Shown here piece after piece: positions 24,430-36,321 of a DNA stretch of 64,000 nt. The notes under the pieces are model-generated. The model searched no databases. It worked only from the letters and a program-made list of their open reading frames with translations, and was not told where the DNA came from. Source of the DNA: Cylicocyclus nassatus (taxonomy: Eukaryota; Nematoda; Chromadorea; Rhabditida; Strongylidae); contig CATQJL010000316.1 of assembly GCA_958299035.1 (NCBI GenBank), positions 31,685,441-31,749,440 of the forward strand, read 5' to 3'. Position 1 is the stretch's first letter. Each line of letters begins with the position of its first letter. A program made the translations under genes and the position numbers.

Positions 24430-24899
24430 ACCTACCTCACAGTTTAATCCTGCTATATGCATCGGATATCCTGCTTGCGCTATCATTTCACCTTTATCTC
24501 CACAAAAATGTTCATCGGTAGCAAAACGATATGCTTTAGCTTAGTATACATCTTCCTGCAACGGCAAAAACTGATATAACTTCACTGCCAGTTTATATCA
24601 ACCTGAAGCCTCATATTGCATCCAACACCGGTAACAGCGAGCAGCTCTGTACTTCCTGTATGCCCATAGCTCGCTAAGTTATTTCCACTAACATTGCAAA
24701 GACGGTTTCCTCAAAGTTAAGAATTTTCACGAAGCGTGACGGAATGAAATGCAACGACTACCTGTAGAGAAAAACATAGGTCTTCCATATTCCCCGGTGG
24801 CTAATAACTTTGGAGATTTACTCTCAATCAAAGTTATTATCCCAAAAAATGCGGCATTCATGCCTCTGATATTATAACACAATTCTAGCAACCCACTTC
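24430..24899 (-). CDS. Exon-like fragments of an unknown gene or pseudogene
   Basis: Piece A (24899-24762) follows a good acceptor (CCATTTTGCAG) and is open throughout. It contains the segment LCYNIRGMNAAFFG and ends at an AG/GTAGTC donor in phase 1. Piece B (about 24650-24600), after ATACAG, continues in the required phase with the segment STELLAVTGVGCNM. Piece C (about 24548-24444) is open and contains FATDEHFCGDKGEM and AGYPMHIAGLNCE, then a GAG/GTAGGT donor. I could not join B to C without a stop or phase clash, so the locus may be a pseudogene, or C may belong to another transcript. No family is recognised. Confidence 0.3.
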
Positions 24900-25037
24900 C
24901 TGCAAAATGGGTAGAGCGTGAGCCAGCAAGGGCCAATGCAGATCGCCCGCGAGCGCTAATGCTGAAATCTATTGTTTTGAATGAGAAAAATCCAAAAAAT
25001 TGAAGCAGCATAAATCAGTGCTCGTTTTTTTGATTTA

Positions 25038-25654
25038 CCCTAATTTCCGGGGTATAAGGCGCACTTTGTATAAGGCGCACCCGCCGCAGCGAACACTAGC
25101 GCGAAAACGCTTTTCAAATGATTGCTCCCTAAATCTAGAAAGCTGAAAACTCAGTGTGCTGTGGTTATACTTCACTGCCCATAAATCATGCCTTCAGGTA
25201 CTTTTTTTACTCTTCTCATTTTTTTTACTCTTCTCAAAATGTATGTATACTCTAAAATCGTTTCTACAGATGAGAAGAAGGTGTTCTCAATGGTGTTTAT
25301 GTTTTGTTTTTGTTTGTTTAGATAATTCTTTCTTTTGTTTCCAATGTTACCGGTGCTATTTGTGCTTTTCTTTCATTTCCAGTAGTGCTCCTGGTACTGA
25401 AACTGTGCTTTCCTTTACAATAATACTACTGGTAATTTGAAGGAGCTGTTTTTGTTTCATTCCTGTCATTTTTGAAGGATAAAATAAGAGTTGTTCTGAA
25501 ACAAATTACTATTGAGAGGAAAATACTAAAGAACAGGAGCAAAAGGCCACTGCTGCATGAAGGAGGTTGCTGCGGCGCCGCGCATCGCGAGCGTCATCAT
25601 ACATCAGTCCGCGCGCGGCGAAAGCTACTGCGCCTTATACCCCGGAAATTAGGG
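25038..25654. mobile_element. 617-bp element with GGCGCA-type TIRs
   Basis: Perfect 26-bp terminal inverted repeats begin CCCTAATTTCCGGGG and run into TATAAGGCGCA. TA flanks the element at 25036-25037 and 25655-25656. The GGTATAAGGCGCAC word recalls the ends of pogo/Tigger-like Tc1-mariner elements (family knowledge, tentative). The interior is T-rich with only composition-driven open frames. Confidence 0.85.
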
Positions 25655-25656
25655 TA

Positions 25657-26043
25657 GATATTAATGGTAAGAAATTAGTTGGTAAAGATATGAAAGAGAA
25701 CAGAAATTTCTTAGCTGCTTGCTCGATATATTCAGGACTAGAATCATTCTGTAATTTGACGATTTGAGCAAATCTATCCATACATTTACCTACAGCAATA
25801 TCAATTCACCAAACACGCGATATTTTTTGTGCGATTAGAATATCAACTAGCATACCACGTGAGCTGCACATTCAGAATATGACTACTGACAAGCAACATT
25901 TTAACTGCGTGTTCCCACCACTAACGCGCAATACTACAAGGTTATGCGCACCAGTAATAAGTCTTCCCAGCTCTATGTGAACTATGCAGTGATTACAAGA
26001 ACGAGTGGCGCCGACCATATCAGCGAGAGTGTGCGAGCGACTA
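25657..26043. other. No gene seen
   Basis: Spacer between two elements. Open frames here run into the flanking repeat. Confidence 0.4.
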
Positions 26044-26707
26044 CAGAGTGTCCCAAAAAAATGTGAACACTGTTTGATCTTTAATAACTCCGTTGCTTTA
26101 ACGTCTTTCGCCGAGCTTGAGGGGCCATTCTGTAGAGCGAGGCTCAACTTAGATTTGCTGTATAGAGCGAATCATCGATCGCTGTTCGTTACTGTAGGAA
26201 CACGGTGTAAACTTCTAGCATGTGGATCTGTTGTGAAATATGCCATTTGACAAAATTTTTTCCAAAAAATCTAAAAAATCGTGTACTGAAGTTTTCGTGC
26301 ACGCTGATTCCATTACACAACTTTTTACGAGTGTTTTCAGCTTTGTAGTCACATTTCTGAGAAATGCTGAAAATTCAGTTTTACAAGTTACCTGGGATAA
26401 CCTTGAAAAGAAGCGTCACAATAAAGTGGAAATTTCATGTTTGAAATCAGCGGCTTCCATTACCGTAGTATAGAAGTTTTTGGCTTGCATGGTTTTATTT
26501 CGATGCAGAATTTGGCCTCCAATGGCGCAAAATTCTTGTCGAAGTTCCTACCGTAATCCTACAGTAATGAAGTGCGATCGACGATTCCATGCTATAGATC
26601 TAAGCTAAACCTCGCTCTAAAGAATAGTGCCTCATGCTCGGCGAAAGACGTTAAAGCAAGGGAGTTATTAACAATCAAACAGTGTTCACATTTTTTGGGA
26701 CACCTTG
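26044..26707. mobile_element. 664-bp palindromic element, CAGGGTGTCCC family
   Basis: Starts CAGAGTGTCCCAAAAAAATG and ends with its near reverse complement. TA is present at 26042-26043 and 26708-26709. The two arms share GTGAACACTGTTTGAT and GACGTCTTTCGCCGAGC-like words. The long arms and lack of a transposase mark it as non-autonomous. It is a close relative of the copies at 24079 and 48576. Confidence 0.92.
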
Positions 26708-26709
26708 TA

Positions 26710-27218
26710 TAGCGCCAAACTAAAAAAGAATGAATTGGCGATCATGATAAACTTATTGTGAAAAGTAGCGAAGAGTAAAACGCATAGCTTCAAAATCACA
26801 ACTTCAAGGTTTTGAGGGATTTACAAGAAATTTACTGCCAAAATAAAATTAATGAAGCAAGAGTAGAAGTAAATTTGAGCACAGAAACTGTTTTAAGTTT
26901 TAAGATAAGATAATGTGGAAGTTCATGCGGCAAATCCTAACCTGTAGAAGGGCCCCCATGCCTGGACATGCAATAGCATCAATCTCTTTTTTGGCTTCTT
27001 GATTTCGGCATCACTTAGAGCTTGTGTAAAGATTTTTAGCATCTGAATAAGTTGAAATGGGTGAAATTTGGCTCGCTGTCAGATTTACCTGTTTACGATG
27101 ATAATGCGCTTTTTTCACTAGGCCCGAAGGCCTTTTCTGGTGGAGCATGAAAAATAGCACGCGAATTTGACAACATTCCACCATCTCGAAGCAGCGGTAG
27201 ATTGACATTTATTCCTTA
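26710..27218. other. No gene seen
   Basis: No supportable exon or repeat. Confidence 0.4.
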
Positions 27219-27694
27219 CTAGCTGGCTTGCCCGGCTCCGCCGGGCCTGCCAGCTAGACCCGTGTACGTATGTTCCGAATAGAATTGGGACCGAACTTTG
27301 CACACATACACTTCGGGGCACGGAGCTTGTCACAGTCCACTTTTCGTTATCGATCGATGTCGATTTTACCGATTTTTTGCAAAATTTGAGCTAGGGGGCT
27401 AGGATTTTGCACAGGGGGGTAATCGAGCATGCTGATCACCCCCTTCGGGGTGATCAGCATGCTCGATTACCCCCCTCTGCCAAATCCCAGCCCTCTAGCT
27501 CGAATTTTGCAAAAAATCAATAAAATCGATATCGATCGATAACGAAAAGTAGCCTATGACACGCTCCCTGCCCCGAAGTATATGTGTGCCAAGTTTGGTC
27601 CCGATCGGTTCAGAAATCAAAATTTCTATTCCGCACATACGTACAGACAGACATACATACAGACAGACAGACATTCAGCTTTATATATAAGATA
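27219..27694. repeat. Head-to-head tail repeat with hairpins, retroelement-like
   Basis: The left edge is a GC-rich hairpin (CTAGCTGGC and GCCCGGC arms, 27219-27257). From GTACGTATG (27264) to GTAC (27644) the sequence is an imperfect palindrome whose halves share ACTTCGGGGCA, TTTTCGTTATCGATCGAT and TTTTTTGCAAAATT words. The right edge has GACA repeats and ends CATTCAGCTTTATATATAAG, a tail that recurs at about 61706-61726. GACA-rich plus TATATAA tails are typical of RTE-like non-LTR elements and their parasites. That assignment is inference. Confidence 0.7.
27413..27476. repeat. Perfect 30-bp hairpin, loop CTTC
   Basis: Arm 27413-27442 and arm 27447-27476 are exact reverse complements. They sit at the axis of the larger imperfect palindrome. 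Confidence 0.97.
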
Positions 27695-28334
27695 AATTCC
27701 TGCGCATTCTAGAGACAAAATGATTTGATCCGTATATGCCAATCTTTTAAAGTATCGTAAAAGGTCGCGGTATAAACTCAACACCTGGAACAGATACTAT
27801 AATCTTGCAACCTAGATTCTAAAAAAATTCATAATATGCTTTCTGGCGCTTGATTTGAAGCGTCATCGGCGGTATGATGATTTTATCTCAGGGATTCCGC
27901 GATGTTGCTTCCGCAAGCTACAGGATAGACTGAGCTCCAGCTCACCTCTGCTTTGCAGAGGCTCGCACTGGCCCTACTTTCTGTATGCCTTACTCATTCC
28001 CGCATAATAATGACATTGATACTCACCGCGCTATGCCGACTATCACGAATGATTCGCGTAAACAACTATTCATTCTAGAAGCTTTTTCATGTGAGATCGG
28101 TAATTTCGCGTGAACAAAACTTCTCCCAAAAGAACAAATGCTGATTCGAATCGTTTTTTGGAGCTTCTACGGCTTGGTATTCGCCATAAGATACAATATC
28201 ACCGTGGGCTACATCTCTGTGCAGAAATCTTTTCAAATGATCGGGTAAAATCTTGGCAAAGTGAACACTTACGCAATCGATTCTTTTATCACCGTTCTCG
28301 CAAAGTAATAAACTTTAGTTCAATTTTTTAAGCT
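27695..28334. other. No gene seen
   Basis: An open frame at 28110-28331 (+) has no convincing splice context. Confidence 0.35.
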
Positions 28335-28625
28335 GAAGCCCCTCCTTTGCACATCTGCTTGTCAAACATATTCGTGACCTTGCAAAAAGTTGTGCTACAG
28401 GCTCAATTTTACTGGTTAGAAGCCAAGTGGATCCGCTTGACGCGGATTTTTTGAGGGATCCACAAAACGGATTCGCTTGTGCTTTTGTACAGTGGACTCT
28501 CACCTAAGTAGCATGCGCTGTGCAAAATTTGGGCTCAGGATGTTGGCTGAAACATGCTCTACGAATTTCGTAACGACAGACACACAAACGGACACACACA
28601 CAAAAAGACGTAAACAATCCTTAGC
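28335..28625. repeat. Possible retroelement 3' tail
   Basis: The segment ends in GACAGACACACAAACGGAC and further CACA repeats, followed by TTATTATAAG. That layout resembles the tails at 27694 and 61726. No second full copy occurs in the window, so the call is weak. Confidence 0.3.
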
Positions 28626-29970
28626 CCGTTATTATAAGTCATGATACTTTTTGACAATCATCGAAATCGAGGAGAGTATGCATCGGATACGTCTTGAATG
28701 AGTCTGCACATACCTCTTCTAAGAACTACAACCGGAGATTCGCTTTTTTCATCGGGAGAATTTGCTTACTGATAACTCGATCATAAACATGCATTTTGGA
28801 TATGTACACGGATTTGCCATTTATTGCAGTTCTGGAAAACCAGCTCAGACCTAGATGCAGACTTCTTACGTGTCACTGCTAATGATTAATTTCAATAAAA
28901 AAGTTTCAATAAATTCTTTGCACAATTCTCTTTTCTTTCCGCTTCACCAGCCATCTCGCTGTACATCCCTAATGACTAGAAGAGTTTGAAATGCACGTTT
29001 GACCCTAAAACACAGGCGAGGTTCACGTAGCAGTGCGATGGTGTGATGCAATTTGTGGCGTTACAGGTTTTTTCATAAACATACGCTTCCTCGGTAATCA
29101 TTCGTTTTCTTCCACTCTTCTTCACAAATCACTCCTGCTCATAATTGTCAACTTTTAGAACAAATTATTTGCCCATCACTACAAAATTCAGCAGCTATTC
29201 TCTTATTATGTTGATCATCTCCTTAAATCTTAAACTTTTTGCTAGGTATGAAAGATTTTACCAACCCGTTATAGAAACTTGAAAAGAAAGATTATGCTAA
29301 AATTTGGCTATCCGTCAAATGAAATGAATCATTTTGTGGCGACGTCTGATTACATGATTTGTGTTAATGTGCGTGCTATTCAAAATAACAGATTGATCTA
29401 TGTCTGATTTTGGCGAATAATCGTCAGTGACAGCATACCGATGCACGGTCCACAATTGATCCACCGTACTTCGGCGGAAAGAAAGTTTGGTTGGTCTTTG
29501 TTTTGAAAAAAAAAGGGAATGCACGAAAGTTTGCTAGGATTTTTTCCTTACCTCTAAGATTAGAAATCACTTTTCAATGATCAGCGAGACCCCCCAAGAT
29601 AGCAAATTTTTTATGATTGCAAAGTGCAAGTAGCGCCTGTCTGCATTGCATCATTGCACTGAATACACGTGAAGTGCAACACATGAACTCACCGACTCTG
29701 CCAAAGATTATCAGAAATTGTCCTTGAAAAGCACGCGCGTGTCGCAGAGAATTCCTGCAGTTTGTGTGCTAATGCTATCGTTCTTCTTTGCATACTATTC
29801 CGTTCTTCTTTATCTTATCTTTGATTGCTAGTGAAATTCCTATAAATTATATTTAACATAATAAGTTAGAAACAGAATGTAAACGAGTAATTTTATTTTG
29901 ACTAAAAGCAAAGCGTAACTTTACAGGAGAGATTTATGCTAAGATAAATTTATCACCTGGTGCGGTTGAT
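28626..29970. other. No gene seen
   Basis: AT-rich spacer with no supportable feature. Confidence 0.4.
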
Positions 29971-30084
29971 TCAGTGATGTTGTGCTATACGCTGTGAACT
30001 CTGATATATTCTCGGACCAGCTCCGCGTAATTGGTTTTCGGCTTCTGATCCATTCAAAGCAATCTTAGCCCACATCATCAGCGC
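29971..30084 (-). CDS. Candidate terminal exon, unknown gene
   Basis: It follows a strong acceptor (CCTGATTTTAG, ending at 30085) and is open in phase 0 for 37 codons to TGA. The translation contains the segment MMWAKIALNGSEAENQLRG and is unlike the low-complexity frames around it. Other splice-flanked short open segments lie upstream on the same strand at about 30540-30610 and 30660-30720. All three frames of those are open, and I could not build a consistent phase path. No motif is recognised. Confidence 0.28.
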   Translation of the reverse strand, partial: ALMMWAKIALNGSEAENQLRGAGPRIYQSSQRIAQHH

Positions 30085-32510
30085 CTAAAATCAGGTAACA
30101 TGAGGCTTTGAATCAAACCTATGGCCGTCTTAAACAATAATAGGCAGTGCAGTCTGTGAATCTTTGCTTTACAAATGATATCTATTCTGTCATGACAAAT
30201 GATAGAAGGTTGTAACGTAGTAGATACTACCTATCGGTCTTGGTAGGAAGCGCAATCTTGCCCCTCTATTAGATTCTTTGTAAGTTCTTCCTTTCACGCG
30301 CTACGCAAAACTTCATAACTGCTCCAAAGACGATAATGCATCGGAATATGCGCTATATGATGATCAGACTATCTGAGTTATCTCAAAATAGAATTCTATA
30401 ATTTTACAGGCTAAAACAAATGCCACTTAGGATGGCGCATGCATAGAAAAATTACCTCATTAAACTTTTCTGTGCAGTAATATGAAGGATCTTGAGATTG
30501 CTAAACATAGTCTGCCTTTCCTCATTTACTCCTCAGTTTCTCGTCGTGAGGAAGATCTTGGCTCGGTGCAAAAGCTGTACCGTTTTTGCCCGCAAACTGC
30601 ACAGAATACAGAAAAATGCTAGCTATCATTCAATGTAAAACTTTTTATCCAGAAACTTTTTCTAACTACCACAGAATTCCCAACCCATCATCTCTGAATC
30701 GTCTACAATCGTATATGTCTTCTGCGCGAAAGTGACAAATTCTTAAAAATTTCGAGGCGAAGTTTCGACGTTCCAAAAGTTCAATTTTTATTGATTTTGA
30801 ATCATATGTAAATCATGAATATTTGTAATGTTGTTTGTCATCTTGTACATTTGCTTCGCTCCAAACGCTGCCCGTTCTTATTTCACACTGCCGCGATAGC
30901 TCACACAACGGCATTATATTCGAGAAAACTAATTTATCAAGTGTAGGGGGTCCCAGAATTGCTTTGGCAGTCGTACCACGCGAATTTCTTATTCATCACG
31001 ACAGAGTAACTTATGCATTTTGATGATTTATCATTCACTTGACTGCTCTTGCCACTCCCATCATACCTATATGCACGATTTGCTGTCTGGAAAGAGCAGT
31101 TAATAGATTATGAACGACTACATTTGACTGGGGCCGCTCCCTTGCGCGGGTAGTGTTTTTGGAAGCTTTTTACATTTACTACAATATATCAAAGCCGGTT
31201 CATTTTGGGTATCGGTTAATGTTAATGCTGAAGCCAGCGCAAAACAGTCTCGATTCCTTCTTATGAAAGCAAAAGCGTACAATAGTCTTGATGTGATTGC
31301 AAATTGCAAGGAGTACTGTAGTCGCTTGTCAGGTTTGCTGCGTGCAGCAAAGCACTTTTTTCATTTTTCTTCTTGCACTTTCCTACTGTATGCAGCAGAA
31401 TGGCTGAAGACTACGATAGCAGGAGATAAGACTCGTTCAAACATATTGTTCGAGCTCATATACACATCTATTGAACACGAGAATTTATGTCCGTAATGTA
31501 AAGGATACATTGTTTGAGGTGATCTGCATGCCAACATAACGCCTTTCATACAAGTCCTCAAAATCATTTGATTGCATCGCTATAGTTTGCAGCGTAAAGT
31601 CTACTGGAGTTCAAGAGGGTTTCCTACTATAACGTATCATCTATGATATTAGCCCATAATCAACATCATGGCATAATTAGAAATCTCAGTCATACAAAGC
31701 CTAATTTTCATTTTCTCCCTTATATTAAATTTTTGATTTTTTCAACATTAGCAGTTCTGGAATAGACTCCACCATTTTTTTTCATCGCACATCAAACTTC
31801 ACGGATTTGAGAGCAATCCGAAAGTATTTTTACTATCGAAAGAGATAACTAGAAAGTTTCAAAATCAGGTCGACTCATGAAATTCTCCGGGTTACTTGTA
31901 CCAAAAATGTCATTTACAGGAAACTCGGATAAAATGACGATTTCAAAACAGTATTTGGAAGGCAAAGGTTACTTAAAGCAAACTATACGATGAAAAACAG
32001 AAGCATGCTGCTGCGCCGGTAATGTAGTACTCTGGAGATGGTGATGGCACCTGTCCGTCATATAGATATTCACAGAGATATTCAAATATCATTTTGAGTT
32101 TTATGATACATTTTCCGAAGCTATTCTAAGCGCGTCACTCCCAAAGTTTGGTCTTTTGCAAAAATTCAAGAAGGCTCAGAAGAAGACTGTGCAGGAAGTT
32201 TTCTGACATAAGATCGTAATTTGCAAACTGTTTTGAATGATCACTCTCAGCCTTCCTGCACTCCTTGTGCATGATAGCCTCAAAGAGCTTTTGCTTTAGC
32301 TAACAATAAGGTCAAGGTCAAGCAAGAGGTGTTGCGCACAAACGCCGAAAACCCCCTTCCCTGAATTTTGTTTGAATAATTTTCTCTCCCCCATTTAGTT
32401 ACCCACCGCAGGCATAACAGAAAGACTCTACCAATCATAATCAATAGCATATTTGTAAGTGTCGTGCCTACCAGTCCCTGTGAGCCAGGTTTTAGCGAAC
32501 TGTAGAAGTT
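30085..32510. other. No supported gene
   Basis: Possible upstream exons of the candidate at 29971-30084 fall here but are not convincing. Open frames at 30835-31023, 31263-31496 and 32280-32552 have no splice-site or motif support. Confidence 0.35.
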
Positions 32511-33137
32511 CCCGGTATTGGCCACACAAGTAAAATGGTCATTTTCAAGCACGGTTAACCATACCTTAAAAGTGAATCAGCTACCTCTTCTTGTGCTCAC
32601 TAGAAAGCGCTGCTCCCTATTTGCCCACATTAAATTTTGCTTCAAATAACGATCTCACAATGGAATTAAGTTTGTTCCATCATTACTTACAGTGGTTGTG
32701 CTTCCAGCAACTAATGCGTAAAACAAAAAAGACGAATTTAGCTTCAATGACATCTACAAAAACTATGAGATTTTGGCTATCAAACGCTTATTGTTCGCTA
32801 AAAGTCTCTTTGGAGGTAAGTTGATGGAGTGTGGCACAAATCCAGAAGAGCTGTGGCTGCCACACCTTTTTAGGGGTCATGCCATACCCCATTAACTTAC
32901 CTTCAAAGCATTCAAATACCTGTGCTTTTTACATCGTTGCCATAATAAAAGCGAAAAACGGAACAAACGAGATCTTGGATTGCTTTCAATTCCATAGTTT
33001 GGACGTTATTTGAAGTGGGGTCTCTAATTTGAACAAAAAAGTAGTGGTTTTTTACATCGCAGGAGAAGTAGTTGACTAAAATTTGAATAGTTGATAAGTT
33101 CAAAAGTGACCATCTCACTTGTGTGGCCCAGTATTTG
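32511..33137. repeat. Diverged 630-bp palindromic element
   Basis: The outer words GGCCACACAAGT and ATGGTCA at 32520-32545 recur inverted at about 33103-33137. Further in, CTTCAAATAACG and ATGGAATT (about 32640-32665) recur inverted at about 32989-33024. The halves meet at the short palindrome 32809-32908. Similarity between arms is moderate, so this is an old foldback element. Coding-like frames inside it lie within the arms. Confidence 0.7.
32809..32908. repeat. 100-bp palindrome carrying consensus splice donors on both strands
   Basis: CTTTGGAGGTAAGTTGATGG at the left pairs with its near reverse complement at the right, in 29-bp arms. Each arm reads inward as AG/GTAAGTT, a consensus 5' splice site, on either strand. 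Confidence 0.88.
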
Positions 33138-33237
33138 AAAACCTCAGAATTTGGTGGAACTTGGTCCACAGAAGTTATTTGACATGCTAAATTGATGCCG
33201 TTGTGCTTCTAGGGCCCATTCATTATGTGCTTACCAT

Positions 33238-33413
33238 ATCGTCGATTCGTTCAGCGCACGGACTAGACATCACTGCGGAGCACGCGCCGCGAGGTAAAAC
33301 GCTTGCCCCAGTACAAATTTGCCATCGTACAAGTCGTACTCTTGCAACAATTTGGCTACGCCGCGCTGGTCCGAAGCGCTCGAGCAGTCCGTGCGGATTA
33401 CGAATCGACGATA
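33238..33413. repeat. Short inverted-repeat element, about 175 bp
   Basis: ATCGTCGATTCGT followed by CGCACGGACT at the left recurs inverted at the right as AGTCCGTGCGG followed by ACGAATCGACGAT. The interior is GC-rich for this window and only partly palindromic. Confidence 0.75.
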
Positions 33414-34174
33414 ATGCGACGGTAGGCTGAAACATCAATGTGCTAGAATTTGCTTAAGGCGATCTGACAACTGTTAACAAATATCGTGTTATCGCTAAGA
33501 TCAGTATCGGCTCAAAAACGATCTCCTCCATCCTTGACCCCTCAATACGACCCTCCAGATGTGGCATGCCACATCCCATTCTTGACCCTCAACAAGATCT
33601 GCCGCATTTTCAAAGTTACCCTTAGAAAATAACAATACCTTATCCAACTAAACTTCACGGTTTGGGAGACACAAAACAACCTTGGTCAGCATACATACGA
33701 TGTGTTTCAAATGTGATACAATTTGACAGTTGTGACACAATTTGGTCGTTATCACTCCTTGCCTCAATGTTGGTCACGCTCAAGATTCGCATTCCAGAAT
33801 CAATCACCCAGCTTCAAATCAAACTTACAATGCAAGAAAACAACCGATCACTCCTTATCATGCAAAGTAAAGGTAAGTACATTATGTAACTGCCAAATGA
33901 AAAAAATTCTTACAATCAATAAGAATAACATCTGGCTTTCAATGTTGTTGCAACATTTTTTAAATCTAACACATGTTAATTGCTTCATTCTGTATTGAAA
34001 CGTAATGGCATTGACAAGAGTGATCAACAAGTTTGCTTTTGAGGCAACCTGTATATATGGTGAGAAGCAGCTGGTATTTTACTTGCTGCGGATCCTGGGT
34101 GGATGTGAGATTCTGTTATAAATCATTTGGTAGCTCTGCACAATGTATTGATGCAAACCCGCCGAGTTCGCAAC
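33414..34174. other. No gene seen
   Basis: A perfect 18-bp palindrome, GATGTGGCATGCCACATC, lies at 33557-33574. Otherwise AT-rich spacer. Confidence 0.4.
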
Positions 34175-34293
34175 GCTAAGGCTAGGTACATACTAATCCG
34201 TAAGTTCCGGAACAGTTCCAGCACAGCGCGCACACTGTGCGCTGTACTGGAATTGTTCCGGAACTTACGGATCAGTATGAATCTAGCCTAAGC
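34175..34293. repeat. 119-bp near-perfect palindromic MITE
   Basis: Arms of about 55 bp contain CTAATCCGTAAGTTCCGGAA and GTTCCAGCACAGCGC, mirrored with a few mismatches around a very short centre. No second copy is in the window. Confidence 0.88.
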
Positions 34294-34375
34294 AGTCTTT
34301 CAAACTCTGATTGTAGCCTAATAATGGAAACCACTTGCGCAATAGCTCAGAAAGATGACTGCGCCTGATCTCTTG

Positions 34376-34833
34376 CTTACAAGGGAATGGTCCGAAGTCG
34401 AAGTAACCAATCCAGACAGGCTGCAAGCCATTAGGTGCAACATGAAGCGCTGATTTCAAATCTGTCTTCCCTATCTGCTTATCGCTTTTCTGGACGAAGC
34501 TATAAGCCATTAAAGGGCATTATTTTGCTAAGAAATTGTGCGTGAAAGTAAAATTGGCCGTACAGAGTCACGTTCGGCTTAATGCTGGGCCAAAACACGG
34601 AGCTAGGTTAGTCTTAATTCTCAAAGAGTAAAGATGAGCTGAACGCGCAACAAGGTGCTCAATTTCGCAATTTTTATGCACGATTTTTCCGCAGTAAAAC
34701 TGCTTGTAGCTTCTTCCACAAAAATGATAAGCAGATAAGGAAGACAGGTTCGAAGTCAGCGTTTTGTGCTCCATCGAATGGTACACAGGTTGTTTGGTTT
34801 GACCACCACGACTTTTGACCATTCTCTTGTTAG
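34376..34833. mobile_element. Foldback element, ACAAGGGAATGGTC family, copy 1
   Basis: The outer arms (CTTACAAGGGAATGGTC at the left, inverted CTAACAAGAGAATGGTC at the right) surround a spacer containing TTGGCCGTACAGAGTCAC. The same architecture and spacer occur at 60484-60943 in the same orientation. It has no coding capacity that I can support. Confidence 0.8.
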
Positions 34834-36085
34834 CCGCCTTGCGTAGCTTCACTTTTGTGCAATCCCATTATTGATTTTGGTATCGTCCTCAAAGCTTTGT
34901 AATTCACAAGCGTTGCATGGGCGACAATGCACCTTCGTACATTGGCGACTAGCTAAAATCTTGGGATCTCAACATATAGATGGTAGCTTAATACTTGGTT
35001 AAGCACTTAAAGCGATCTTAAAAATATTTTTGATGCAAAAGAGCTAAAAGAGGTGTTGAGTCTTAGCAATTTTCGACATTCCACGCATTACTATTTAAAT
35101 CGGAGTCGACTGCAAATCTAGTCATATTCAATTTAAGCATGTTACTCTGAAAGCTTTTACACCATGTATCTAACATATAGAAATAATTTATAGGATGGAT
35201 ATGATCTATTTCAGTACCATATGCCATAACAAGCTTAAATAATTGAGTAGTGCGTTTGCTATAGGCAGTTTTAATCCTAAGTCGAGCGGATTCTCAAATA
35301 AAAACATCAGACTTTGTGTTATCCTTGTCATCCTCTACAAACGTCACTGCTGGCAAATTATGTTCAATTTTGTCGAAAACAGTATTCTTCGAAAACACTA
35401 ACTGCTTATTTTCGTTGGGATGATGTCAAAATGGAAGCCAATCTATTTATGCTTTGACAAATGGCGGTTTCTCAAATTAACACTAAATATGACAACATAC
35501 AAGAACTATTAATTTATCCGCACTCGCCATATGTAACTCTTGAGTGCTGTTCCAAAGAGTCAAAGTGGTTGGACCTAGGCGACAAGATCAACTACAGGAA
35601 ATGCACAGACGTGCAGGTACCTAATATTTTTTGGTGAGTTGAATTCCGAGTTTACCATCTGCCATAAATTGAGCATCCACATTTCGTGGCCAACTGCATA
35701 CTGGACACAATTTGAGTACATTTCTGTTAACAAATGTGTTTTCTCTTCGATTTTTTTTCAATTTCGCTGAACACGAAACGATTGCAGGTAGGAGGACTTG
35801 CCTTAAAATTTAACTCATAAAAAAGCACAGCACTTAATGCTGAGAAAATAATTTTGGTCAAGACAAAGACGGTATTCTCTGTGATCTAAAACAAAAAGAT
35901 TATTGCATTTTTACTTGTCTACAAATCACGAAAAGAAACCATAGACGAAAAAAGTCACGGCGTTAATTTCAAGTTCAACCGGAACTGGTGAAAGGACTAT
36001 CACCTACAGCTAATGCTGTTTGCGTTTGTTAATTTTCAGAAACCTAGTGGATTTGTTGTCGACAGAAGGCGGCACCTCAGCAGTA
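34834..36085. other. No gene seen
   Basis: AT-rich spacer. The part nearest 36086 may hold upstream regulatory sequence for small gene 2. Confidence 0.4.
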
Positions 36086-36112
36086 GGCGTGGCCAGATTG
36101 TCGCTATATAAG
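36086..36112 (+). promoter_or_regulatory. GC box plus TATA box of small gene 2
   Basis: GGCGTGGC (36086-36093), 11 bp, then TATATAAG (36105-36112). The start codon is 115 bp downstream. A second GC-rich word, GGCGGCACCTC, lies just upstream at about 36068. The architecture is shared with 7314-7345 and 39752-39782. Confidence 0.78.
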
Positions 36113-36219
36113 GCGCGCTGGTCATCGTCTTTAACAAGCCCTCAGCCAACAGTTACTCTTCAGTCAACAGATTGACAGTGCTAATCAGTTCTAAATTCTT
36201 GGCAGCCGACATTGACAAA

Positions 36220-36321
36220 ATGTTTCACATTAATGTTGACTATGATGTAGACCTAAGACAGAGTCGTCCTATTATTCGACGTCGACAGCTTTTCGCCACT
36301 TCATTATCAAAACGACGGTAA
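36220..36321 (+). CDS. Small HINVD-family protein 2 (33 aa), function unknown
   Basis: Encodes MFHINVDYD followed by a basic stretch containing RQSRP and IIRRRQL and a short SLSKRR end. I do not recognise it. Residues 1-9 are identical to the gene at 7437, and the four nucleotide differences over those codons are all silent. The spacing from HINVDYD to the RQL motif is also kept. Arginine and lysine dominate the C-terminal half. There is no signal peptide or membrane span. A donor-like ACG/GTAACA overlaps the stop, so a spliced longer form cannot be excluded. It is convergent with the relative at 39529-39657, 3.2 kb away. Confidence 0.72.
   Translation: MFHINVDYDVDLRQSRPIIRRRQLFATSLSKRR

Noticed and set aside
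30540..30720. Splice-flanked short open segments upstream of the candidate exon at 29971-30084
   Set aside because: All three frames are open over these short lengths and no consistent phase path to the terminal exon exists.
32745..33075. Two facing exon candidates (about 32745-32814 plus, 32920-33075 minus) with good splice sites
   Set aside because: Both lie in the arms of the diverged palindrome 32511-33137, so mirrored coding-like frames are expected from repeat structure.
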